Assembly (NCBI GenBank): GCA_031282385.1 | Contig: JAITDV010000086.1 | Span: 1-19,594 of the forward strand | Length of the DNA stretch: 19,594 nucleotides | Direction: 5' to 3' | From: Planctomycetaceae bacterium | GTDB taxonomy: Bacteria > Planctomycetota > Planctomycetia > Pirellulales > Thermoguttaceae | In this document: positions 1 through 7,220 of the stretch, piece by piece | How positions within the stretch are numbered: position 1 is the stretch's first letter | How the letters are laid out: the number at the start of each line of letters is the position of its first letter | Made by a program: the position numbers and the translations under genes | The notes under the pieces: model-generated | Told to the model about the DNA's origin: nothing | Database searches by the model: none | The model's input: only the letters and a program-made list of their open reading frames with translations

Positions 1-18
1 ATGTTGTCTCGGTTATCT

Positions 19-40
19 ACCCCCAGTTGAAACTGTGGGT
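19..40. repeat. REP-like small hairpin
   Basis: The arms ACCCCCAGT (19-27) and ACTGTGGGT (32-40) pair with one mismatch around a TGAA loop. Hairpins of the form CCC..GTTGAAAC..GGG are often REP-like elements or ends of IS200/IS605-type elements. No transposase is visible here, so this is at most an isolated element or the edge of one lying left of the window. Confidence 0.45.
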
Positions 41-83
41 TATTCACGGAAAACTCCTACGAAGTAAATGTTGCTCGAGTTAT

Positions 84-180
84 ACTGTTCGTACTATAAA
101 TTGCATGATTCAAAAGCGCAAAAGCCTGCTTTCCAATAGGTAAGCAGGCGGCGGTGAAGGAAAATTCAAGTGCGAACAGT
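84..180 (+). repeat. 97-bp MITE-like repeat, intact copy A
   Basis: This 97-bp unit begins ACTGTTCGTAC and ends with the near inverse (GTGCGAACAGT), giving 11-bp terminal inverted repeats with one mismatch. It has an internal hairpin, GCCTGCTT (124-131) with AAGCAGGC (142-149). A second copy of exactly the same length and layout lies at 10834-10930. Decayed or partial copies lie at 434-450, 2270-2560, 3673-3733 and 4500-4535. There is no coding capacity, so any movement would have to be in trans. No clear target-site duplication is seen. Confidence 0.75.
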
Positions 181-196
181 TTAAAAGCTAATTATG

Positions 197-328
197 AATC
201 TCCTACGGAGATTTGTTGTTATTTTTCGCATTTATTCTATTGATATGAATGCCCTACGGGCAAAGCACGCATAGAATGTACCAACCATTTATCCATGCTC
301 TTCACGTGAGGAAATCATATCAATAGAA
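197..328. repeat. Nested palindromic repeat element in the 1-528 gene-free region
   Basis: A perfect 14-bp inverted repeat, TTCTATTGATATGA (235-248) and its complement (315-328), encloses a hairpin TGCCC-TAC-GGGCA (250-262). Just upstream is a second mini-hairpin with the same loop, AATCTCC-TAC-GGAGATT (197-213). The shared C-TAC-G loop suggests one mobile or repetitive element type, or a structured RNA. I see no open reading frame and no convincing promoter in 1-528. Confidence 0.45.
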
Positions 329-433
329 AATGTAACCTCAACACTAATTCCACTGAAATATTACGAATTTTCTACAATCTACAAAATCATCTATCGGGAA
401 ACTTGCATTAATATCATTACGATTAATTTTTAC

Positions 434-450
434 ACTGTTCACACTTCAAT
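434..450 (-). repeat. Fragment of the 97-bp repeat family
   Basis: ACTGTTCACACTTCAAT matches one terminus of the repeat at 84-180, read in the reverse orientation. Only about 17 bp are recognisable, so it may be a solo end or chance similarity. Confidence 0.35.
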
Positions 451-528
451 CACGCACATTTTGGCAAAATATGCTGCCTCATAAATTCATTCTCAATATC
501 ATAACATTTATTCAACAATTACAAAAGA

Positions 529-2190
529 TCAATCTTGGCGGATTTTTTTTGAGGGCAAGTTTTTTAAGATTTTGACAATGAAATCAATCTCTTCATGTGT
601 GTTGTAAAAGGCAAGAGAAACTCGTACTGTACTTTCTAATCCAAAATGTCTCAAAATTGGTTGGGCGCAATGATGTCCGGCTCTTACAGCAATTCCTTCA
701 GCGGCAAGTATTTTGTTTATCTCGTCGGTTGTGTAACCGGCAACTACAAACGAAATTACCGATGCTCTATTTGTTGCGTTACCGATTATTCGTACACTTG
801 CAATCTTATTAAACTCACCCAACGCATATTCCAAAAGTCCGTGTTCATAACGGCGTATGCCCGCCAACCCTATCGCCCCCACATAATCCAACGCCGCTCC
901 AAGACCAACCGCATCCGCAATATTGCCCGTGCCGGCTTCAAAACGGCTCGGTGCGGCATTGTAAATAGTCCGTTCAAATGTTACATCTGCAATCATACCG
1001 CCGCCGCTTTGATATGGTCGCATAGAATTTAATATCGCTTCTTTACCGTACAAAACACCAATACCGGTTGGGGCAAAAATTTTGTGTCCCGAAAATACAA
1101 AAAAATCCGCTCCGAGCATCTGTACATTCGTCGGCAAATGCGGAACAGATTGTGCGCCGTCTATCAATATTTTTGCACCGAATTGATGGGCAAGTTTGAC
1201 AATCTCTTCCGTAGGCGTGATTGTCCCAATAGCATTTGAAACTTGAGTAACCGCAACCAATTTCGTTTTACCGTTGCGCAAAATATCCGTGTAATTATCG
1301 ATCAACAATTCGCCATCAGAGTTGACCGGAATAACACGAAGTACGGCACCTGTTTCTGTTGCCAGAATTTGCCAAGGGACAATATTGGCGTGATGTTCAA
1401 GATACGAAATAACTATCTCATCACCTGCGTGAATATTATCCTTGCCCCACGCCGATGCAACAAGATTAATCGCTTCCGTTGTCCCGCGAACAAAAATGAT
1501 TTCGTTTACCGAAGCGGCATTCAAAAACTTACGCACAACCTCACGCGAATTTTCATAAGCATCTGTTGCCCGCGCCGCCAAATCATGCGCGCCGCGGTGA
1601 ATATTGGAATTTTCACGCTCATAAAAATAACGCAACCTATCTATTACCGCAAACGGTTTTTGCGTCGTTGCACCATTGTCGAACCAGACAAGAGGCTTGC
1701 CATGTACGTGTTCCGACAAAATCGGGAAATCTTTGCGTATCGCAACAATATCAAATTCACGTGATAATCCATTGACAAATTTCGGCGACTGGTTAAACAA
1801 TTGCTCGGACACGGGCAAAATTAATTTGATATCGTTTGTTTTATTGGACTCGCCAACATCTACAGCATTTTGCTCTGTAACAAATGGACTTTGATCAGTA
1901 AAAAAATCGTCCATGAAATCAGACGGTAACAACATCGGCGTCTGAATATTATTCACCAACATATCGGTTTGTGCATATGAATTTGAGGTTGGCAAAATCG
2001 GCGAATTAGTTGCGGGTGGACTAACCGTGTTGTAATTCGGTACAAAATTGTTTGCGGTAATATTGTCTGCATCTTTTCCGCCTGCAATAACATTTCCTGC
2101 ATCCGCAACATTATTGCCTGCGAACAAATCGCCGGTATCAGCAACTTGAACTGCGGCAAAAACAAGATCGTCGAGAGTTGAAATAGACAT
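529..2190 (-). CDS. sufS: Cysteine desulfurase (SufS/CsdA type) with encapsulin cargo-loading N-terminus
   Basis: A PLP-dependent cysteine desulfurase that takes sulfur from L-cysteine, leaving alanine and an enzyme persulfide. The catalytic domain runs from about residue 145 to 553. It shows FDNGATTQKP (170-179), LEHHANIVPW, LIDGAQSVPHLP, the PLP lysine in SGHKIFAPTG (K370), RFEAGTGN, and the active-site cysteine in RAGHHCAQP (C508). All expected catalytic residues are present. Residues 1-144 are not part of a normal ~405-residue SufS. They are low-complexity, rich in Asn, Asp, Thr and Pro, with short hydrophobic patches, as in the cargo-loading domains of desulfurases packed into family 2A encapsulins. 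The upstream neighbour on the same strand is such an encapsulin, 386 bp away. No SufBCD, SufE or SufU gene is nearby, so a role in sulfur storage rather than Fe-S assembly is inferred. The ATG has only a weak ribosome binding site. Confidence 0.93.
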   Translation of the reverse strand: MSISTLDDLVFAAVQVADTGDLFAGNNVADAGNVIAGGKDADNITANNFVPNYNTVSPPATNSPILPTSNSYAQTDMLVNNIQTPMLLPSDFMDDFFTDQSPFVTEQNAVDVGESNKTNDIKLILPVSEQLFNQSPKFVNGLSREFDIVAIRKDFPILSEHVHGKPLVWFDNGATTQKPFAVIDRLRYFYERENSNIHRGAHDLAARATDAYENSREVVRKFLNAASVNEIIFVRGTTEAINLVASAWGKDNIHAGDEIVISYLEHHANIVPWQILATETGAVLRVIPVNSDGELLIDNYTDILRNGKTKLVAVTQVSNAIGTITPTEEIVKLAHQFGAKILIDGAQSVPHLPTNVQMLGADFFVFSGHKIFAPTGIGVLYGKEAILNSMRPYQSGGGMIADVTFERTIYNAAPSRFEAGTGNIADAVGLGAALDYVGAIGLAGIRRYEHGLLEYALGEFNKIASVRIIGNATNRASVISFVVAGYTTDEINKILAAEGIAVRAGHHCAQPILRHFGLESTVRVSLAFYNTHEEIDFIVKILKNLPSKKIRQD

Positions 2191-2269
2191 GGTTTTATTT
2201 TTCGTTGCGCTAATCAGTCAACAATAACTGACAATAGCTGTGTTTTGAATTGTTTGCAATTTAATTTAA

Positions 2270-2560
2270 ACTATTCACACTTTAAATTTCCTCTACCACC
2301 GCCTGCTTACCTATCGGAAAGGTAACTATTCAGTAGTGTAGACCTTTTCGCTAACCTGTAGGAGACCACCCCTGCCCCCTCCTTCGGAGGAGTTAAGGGC
2401 GGTTTTTTCGTTGTAGGTTTTTTGTTGCGTTGATGTATTTTTAGGTTAGAGAAAAGGTCTACTTTAGAGCACTGCGTTTTTGTCTGCTTCGTTCCTATTC
2501 CGTACACCCATTTTCCTTTTTCCTAAACAATTGAATCCCGCAATTTATAGTACAAACAGT
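2270..2560 (-). repeat. 97-bp repeat copy C, reverse orientation, split by an insertion
   Basis: Positions 2270-2321 match, in reverse, the right half of the 97-bp repeat (end, GGAAA block and CCTGCTTACC hairpin arm). Positions 2540-2560 (GCAATTTATAGTACAAACAGT with one change) match its left terminus. About 218 bp separate the two halves and include a different inverted-repeat element (2338-2462). The simplest reading is an old copy interrupted by a second element and then eroded. It occupies the gap between the encapsulin and desulfurase genes. Confidence 0.55.
2338..2462. repeat. Second inverted-repeat element (about 125 bp) nested in repeat copy C
   Basis: TAGACCTTTTCGCTAACCT (2339-2357) and AGGTTAGAGAAAAGGTCTA (2443-2461) are inverted repeats, 18 of 19 matching, with a further G-C pair at 2338/2462. 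The centre holds CCTCC-TTC-GGAGG (2378-2390) inside a broader ACCxCCC...GGGxGGT pairing followed by six T residues. That centre would act as a plus-strand intrinsic terminator. It is non-coding and MITE-like in form. It lies between two minus-strand genes, so the T-run is on the wrong side to stop their transcription. Confidence 0.55.
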
Positions 2561-2576
2561 ATATTGATTTTTATTT

Positions 2577-3530
2577 TTATTTATCGTTGTAGGAATAGTA
2601 GTTTCCCACGTCAACATTTTCCAGCACCGCAACTGCATCATCCGCCAAAATTGCCAACGAACAATAAACGGACAAAAAATAAGATGCAATTCCTTGTTTA
2701 TCAACTCCCATAAAACGTACCGCTAAACCACGTGAAACTCCGCCTGGTAAATTAGCTTGATAAAGCCCCAAAACGCCGCGTTTCTTTTCCCCGGTTCGGA
2801 CAAGCAAGACATTGGTTTTGCCGGCTTTACTCTGCGGATTTTTTATGCCGTCAACAAACAACTTGTCTGTCGGAATAATTGGAATACCGCGCCACGTCAA
2901 AAATGCCGAACCATAAAATGAAACAGTCGTCGGCGGAACACCGCGACGCGTACACTCCCGCCCGAACGCCGCAATCGCACGCGGATGAGCAAGAAAGAAC
3001 GAAGGCTCCTTCCAAACTTTAGAAATCAACTCATCAAAATCATCAGGTGTCGGCGAACCTGATATTGATTTAATTTTTTGCGATGCGACAGCGTTTTTCA
3101 GTAAACCGTAATCGTCACTGTTGACCAGTTGGCTTTCTTGGCGTTCTTTGAGACTTTCGACCGCAAGTCTGATTTGTTCGTTGACTTGATCAAATGGACT
3201 GCCGTACAAGTCGGCTATTCTTGTGTCAATATTAATGACAGTTGAAATAGAGTTTAATTTGTACTCGCGGGGTGCGGATTCGTAATCAACAAAACCTTCG
3301 GGAACTTTGCGGTCGTCGGTTGCTTGACGGCAAAGTGAATCGAGCGGAGTTTCGCCTTCTTTGACTTTATTGAGCCGGAATATTCCGGTGTCAAGCGATT
3401 TCCAGTCAAGAAATCTAGGAAGCCAACGCGGCGTCAAAGAGCCGAATTGAGCTTCCGTTTTTGTTACGTTGGCAAGTTGATATGCCGCTTGTGAGCTTAA
3501 TGCTCTGGGAGTATTGCCTGATTCTGACAT
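2577..3530 (-). CDS. Family 2A encapsulin shell protein (SrpI-like, HK97 fold)
   Basis: This 317-residue protein is predicted to self-assemble into an icosahedral nanocompartment. The basis is overall resemblance to SrpI-type family 2A encapsulins: an N-terminal arm with 'SLTPRWLPRFLDWK' (31-44), a probable E-loop region (about 52-100, ending in KLNSISTVINIDTRI), the central 'PSFFLAHPRAIAAFGRECTRRG' helix (176-197), a 'FLTWRGIPIIPTDKL' strand pair (210-224), and the C-terminal 'GVLGLYQANLPGGVSRGL' and 'YFLSVYCSLAILADDAVAVL' segments. Family 2A shells usually package a cysteine desulfurase, and the next gene on the same strand is a desulfurase with a long disordered N-terminus. GAGGA lies 8 bases before the ATG. 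There is no signal peptide, so it is cytoplasmic. Coding-strand composition shifts from A/C-rich in the 5' half to G/T-rich in the 3' half. The family call is confident; sulfur storage is inferred. Confidence 0.9.
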   Translation of the reverse strand: MSESGNTPRALSSQAAYQLANVTKTEAQFGSLTPRWLPRFLDWKSLDTGIFRLNKVKEGETPLDSLCRQATDDRKVPEGFVDYESAPREYKLNSISTVINIDTRIADLYGSPFDQVNEQIRLAVESLKERQESQLVNSDDYGLLKNAVASQKIKSISGSPTPDDFDELISKVWKEPSFFLAHPRAIAAFGRECTRRGVPPTTVSFYGSAFLTWRGIPIIPTDKLFVDGIKNPQSKAGKTNVLLVRTGEKKRGVLGLYQANLPGGVSRGLAVRFMGVDKQGIASYFLSVYCSLAILADDAVAVLENVDVGNYYSYNDK

Positions 3531-3672
3531 AATTTTTCCTCAAATAAAATATTAACTTACGAAAATTAAAGAAACACGATTATTGTTACGAAATTTACAC
3601 AATCCCAAAAAATATACCTCAAAAAACCAAAAAACAACCAGCAAAATATACTGCCCAACATCGCACAAAAGT

Positions 3673-3733
3673 TATACTGTTCGTACAATAAATTACACAG
3701 CTCAAGAGTGTAATTTTTAGTACGAGCAGCATA
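3673..3733. repeat. Hairpin made from both ends of the 97-bp repeat (copy D)
   Basis: The left arm 3673-3698 begins TATACTGTTCGTACAATAAA, the same as the start of the 97-bp repeat. It pairs with 3708-3733 at 22 of 26 positions around a 9-base loop. The middle of the 97-bp unit is missing, so this is a shortened derivative or a related, more symmetrical family member. It sits about 140 bp upstream of the encapsulin start codon. Confidence 0.55.
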
Positions 3734-4499
3734 TAAAATCGGAAAAGGGAAGGGGAGTACACGGCAAATTTAAATTGCAACTCACAATAGCAAACTCGGT
3801 TTTCGTACCTTTGGGAACGTCCGCAACAAAATGAATTGTGCTGACATGACAAACTTGGACGTCTTTTTAAAAAACAAAAATTCGCTATGAGGAATAAATT
3901 GATTTTTGGGATTTCTAAAAATTATTTTTTGGATTTTGAGAGAGCATGGTTGTTGAAATTGAATATTTTTTGCCAATAATCCCGCAACAATTCACAAATT
4001 AACTTTCGGCAACCCGTGCAAGTTTATTTTTTGGCAAACCTACATCCGTTTTTTGGGTATCGGGGTTATCGATTTATCAAAATGTGTTTAGTAGAGAGAT
4101 TATTTTGTATATGCTTGCGTTTTGCAACATTCATTCAATTTCTATGTCCACCATTTACAAGAAATTTATTAGACAAGCAGGGCTTCGCAACAAATCGGGA
4201 GTAAATTCTACAACAACAATACCAAATGTCAACAGGGGAACAAATAACCCAAAATTAAATCTCATAACTATTCATTCAACCAACATCATACTTAACGGGA
4301 AGAGGGAATTTTACAAAATTAGCACAATTAATGTAACGTTCAGAATTTTCAGAATTTACAAACATGGAATTAGAAGCCGAAATCTCGGATTTAAAGTCTA
4401 AATCTCAGATGTTGGAAGTCGGAATCATACGATTTGAGATTGGACCGGAATCCTATATTTGAGATCAAATTGTATGAATATTTAATTCAAAATTATTAA

Positions 4500-4535
4500 A
4501 CTGTTCACACTTTAAACTTCCTTTACCACCGCCTG
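4500..4535 (-). repeat. Partial copy E of the 97-bp repeat
   Basis: ACTGTTCACACTTTAAAC is followed by TTCC, TTTACCACC and GCCTG, matching the right half of the repeat in reverse orientation and ending inside the hairpin arm. It lies about 70 bp beyond the stop codon of the minus-strand TPR gene, where it could help end transcription. Confidence 0.55.
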
Positions 4536-4604
4536 TACTTGCAAAGTTCCCGTCGGTGATTGCACAGTTGTCTTTTGTGATTTCTCTTGAAAAGTTGCTC
4601 ACGA

Positions 4605-6560
4605 TTAATATTGCAAAAAAACTGGAGCTGTGTTTTCTACAGAATAATGATAACCCCGTATCTTGTATGTCGGCAAGTTAGAAGAATCCGGTTGAAGCTG
4701 CAATTGGTTTTCAGATACTTGAATTGTGTTATTTGATAAATTATCGTAATTCACATTGATTTCTTGCAAATTATCCTCCACGTGCCCGCCTGATAATAAT
4801 ACTGTTGAATCGCCGCCCTCAAATCCGACGTCATTGTTGCCCCCGCCGTCCGCCGCCGCCACACTAAACGGATCAACTGGAAATTCAAAATTACCACGCC
4901 CCACAACCTCACGCCCCACAACCGGAAACGAATTCCCCCTCTGAACCCCAACTCCAACCCCACGCCCCAAATCAGCCGCCAAAAAAACACCACTTACAGA
5001 CTCTATATTATTATTATTTCGTCTTGCAACTGTATTATTGTTACGAATATTTTTTGAGTCCCCTTTAACATCCGTACCCCCCGCAATAACACGATCCCTC
5101 AAATTCGAGTTGGCAATAAATTCATCACGTTTTTGCAAAAATACATCCGACATCGCAATATCACCACTCCCCCTGTAAATCATCGCCAATTCAACATACG
5201 CTTGCACTTCACCTAACACCGGTCTTATATGCCGCAACGCCTCAACAGGTCTGTCTTGCCGCGCAAGACAACGCCCAAGCTCAACTTTGAGTTGCGACTC
5301 GTGCGGAAAAAGAGAAATCGTGTTGCGTAATATTGCTTCAGCTTGATCCAGTTTGCCGCACTCCGTCAAAAACTTGTTATAGTCATTGACAACCACCTGA
5401 ATAATTCCTCGTTTCGCATACTTCAAAGCATACCTAAAATACACGTCAGCCTCATTCAACTCCCGACTCCGACGCCACACAATCAACGCTAAACGATGAT
5501 ACGGCGCCGCTAACACCCCCTCCCGCGTCCTCCTTGAATTTAACTTTATAAACTCCTTGTACAAATCCAACGCCGCCTCCAAATTGCCCGCAGACTCCTC
5601 ACGCCTTGCCTTGATAAAAATTTCCCTCGACACAACAGATTTCGCCCCCGTTACCGACTCCTCATAAATCTGCTCCGTCATCACATTGCCCTGACGTATC
5701 TTGTCAACCGCCTCCAAACCATCATCCTCCAAATACACATCGTCAACCTTGCGCCGAAACAAAAAAGAAGGCAATAATGACTTCAACCTCTGCGGATTCA
5801 ACAATAAACTCTGCATCGACTCCGTCGGCTTCAACCGCATATCAGATTTGTCGCCTAAACCAACTTCCACCCCACCAGACTCACCCCCCCACGAATAAGG
5901 CAGCAATCCACCTTTCCCCGATAAATTTGCACCAACAGAATTGCCCTCAACCTTGCCCCCTACACTACCTACAACAACACCAGTTTCCGGCACATTTTCA
6001 CGCCCGCCCAACGAAACCGCCCTTGCCCCAACAACAGAACTACTCGCCCCAAAAACCGCATCCGACTTCGGAACATTGGAAAACGATGAAGAAACATTAG
6101 AAACAGCTGGAGAAACGGATGGAGACGTAGCTGGAGAAGCAGTTGCCAAACTATCGGTAACCCCATTCGACTTCGCACCAACATCCAAAGAATTTGACGC
6201 CGAACTAACCGCCCCAAACACAGGATTCGTCGGCAATAAATTCAACGAGCTCGAACTTGCAGCAACATATACGCCATTATTATTGAGCTTGCCGTTATTG
6301 TTTATGTTAGTAACATTGTTCGGATAACCTCCCATCGGTTGCAGCGGTTTTGTATTTTGTCCTGATGTTGAAGATTTCACAGCTTGATTTTGGTAATATT
6401 GCAATTGCTTGTTCGTAACAACCTCTCCAGATTCCCGCACTGTGTTTAACAAATTACTATTGCCGGACAGAACACTCGACTGCGAACACACCGTACCACA
6501 GACAAACTGTAGATACAAAGCAACAAATATAATTGATATTACTTTTGATAACGCTTGCAT
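4605..6560 (-). CDS. Secreted TPR-repeat protein with long low-complexity regions
   Basis: This 651-residue protein is probably exported. It has a Sec-type signal peptide (about 1-27: KVISIIFVALYLQFVCGTVCSQ). Residues 28-245 are low complexity, rich in Ser, Asn, Val and Gly. Residues 310-490 carry helical tetratricopeptide-type repeats, for example 'ARREESAGNLEAALDLYKEFIKL' (318-340), 'CGKLDQAEAILRNTISLFPHESQLKVELGRCLARQDRPVEALRHI' (401-445) and 'AYVELAMIYRGSGDIAMSDVFL' (454-475). The C-terminus (495-651) is Asn- and Gly-rich. TPRs mediate protein binding, so an envelope scaffold role is possible but unproven. The first ~85 codons are A/C-rich on the coding strand, the rest G/T-rich. It has no partner gene in the window. 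Confidence 0.8.
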   Translation of the reverse strand: MQALSKVISIIFVALYLQFVCGTVCSQSSVLSGNSNLLNTVRESGEVVTNKQLQYYQNQAVKSSTSGQNTKPLQPMGGYPNNVTNINNNGKLNNNGVYVAASSSSLNLLPTNPVFGAVSSASNSLDVGAKSNGVTDSLATASPATSPSVSPAVSNVSSSFSNVPKSDAVFGASSSVVGARAVSLGGRENVPETGVVVGSVGGKVEGNSVGANLSGKGGLLPYSWGGESGGVEVGLGDKSDMRLKPTESMQSLLLNPQRLKSLLPSFLFRRKVDDVYLEDDGLEAVDKIRQGNVMTEQIYEESVTGAKSVVSREIFIKARREESAGNLEAALDLYKEFIKLNSRRTREGVLAAPYHRLALIVWRRSRELNEADVYFRYALKYAKRGIIQVVVNDYNKFLTECGKLDQAEAILRNTISLFPHESQLKVELGRCLARQDRPVEALRHIRPVLGEVQAYVELAMIYRGSGDIAMSDVFLQKRDEFIANSNLRDRVIAGGTDVKGDSKNIRNNNTVARRNNNNIESVSGVFLAADLGRGVGVGVQRGNSFPVVGREVVGRGNFEFPVDPFSVAAADGGGNNDVGFEGGDSTVLLSGGHVEDNLQEINVNYDNLSNNTIQVSENQLQLQPDSSNLPTYKIRGYHYSVENTAPVFLQY

Positions 6561-7220
6561 ACGAAACTTCCATGTAAATTACAAGACTCCATCACAATTG
6601 CAGCGGTAACCCACATATCAAAAAACAACTACATTCCACAAAAGTACAAATTGCGTATTCTGCTGCCCCAAAAAAATACTCCAACACTCTCCCAAAAATA
6701 AACACAACGCTACATTTTGCCCCACAGAACACAACAAAAAAACTAAAGCACCCATAAAAATAGACAACCGCTTCCTTAACTTATCGATCTGTAAAACCCT
6801 ATCACTTGAAACAAAAAAATAGACGATTCCAATTGAAACCTTTGTTCCCAGTCGTCAAAACATACATTCCGTTTTTTCGATACAATCGGAACACTTGACT
6901 CCCCCTAATCCCCCCTTGCCCCCAAATACCCTCAACAAAAAATCACCCGAAATACCCACCACACCACAAAAAATCAAAAAAAACCTTCACAAAATTCGAC
7001 AAAAAAATATTTATTTGCGCAAAACCCATAGTAATTGACCAAATTAATATGTTCGATACAATTACCCGCCTTATTAAACAAAATACGACAACCGCAAACG
7101 AAAAATGAAAATTGCCGGTTAGGTAATGCCGGTTATAGGTAAAGCTGGGCAATCAGCCCCAATATCAGTTTTAACAGAGAATTAACCTCTAATTCATTTC
7201 CACCAACTACTACAAAATTT
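6561..7220. other. Gene-free stretch between divergent genes
   Basis: This gap should hold the promoters of the TPR gene (minus) and of the membrane protein at 7221 (plus). The plus strand is strongly A/C-rich. I see a direct repeat of GCCGGTTA (about 7114-7134) and a small GGGCAATCAGCCC hairpin near 7150. The 69-codon frame on the minus strand inside it is not supported. No clear -35/-10 pair is visible. Confidence 0.5.

Larger units (their letters stand above)
3531..4604. other. Gene-free stretch between encapsulin and TPR protein
   Basis: I find no convincing gene in these 1.07 kb. The 105-codon plus-strand frame at 4084-4401 has no ribosome binding site and an unremarkable composition. 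The region holds two repeat remnants (3673-3733, 4500-4535) and an imperfect 15-bp inverted repeat (4423-4437 with 4465-4479, 13 of 15 paired). The encapsulin promoter should lie near its left end, but no strong -35/-10 pair stands out. Confidence 0.6.

Noticed and set aside
597..1764. Several plus-strand frames of 70-170 codons opposite the desulfurase gene
   Set aside because: They are antisense shadows of a gene with clear motifs in the other strand and have basic, Cys/Arg-rich compositions typical of such shadows.
4084..4401. 105-codon plus-strand frame in the gap after the TPR gene
   Set aside because: No ribosome binding site, no domain or signal sequence, and overlap with repeat-rich intergenic sequence. 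It reads like random low-GC sequence.
4423..4479. Imperfect 15-bp inverted repeat as terminator of the TPR gene
   Set aside because: Two mismatches, a 27-base loop and no T-run on the minus strand; recorded only as part of the gene-free stretch.
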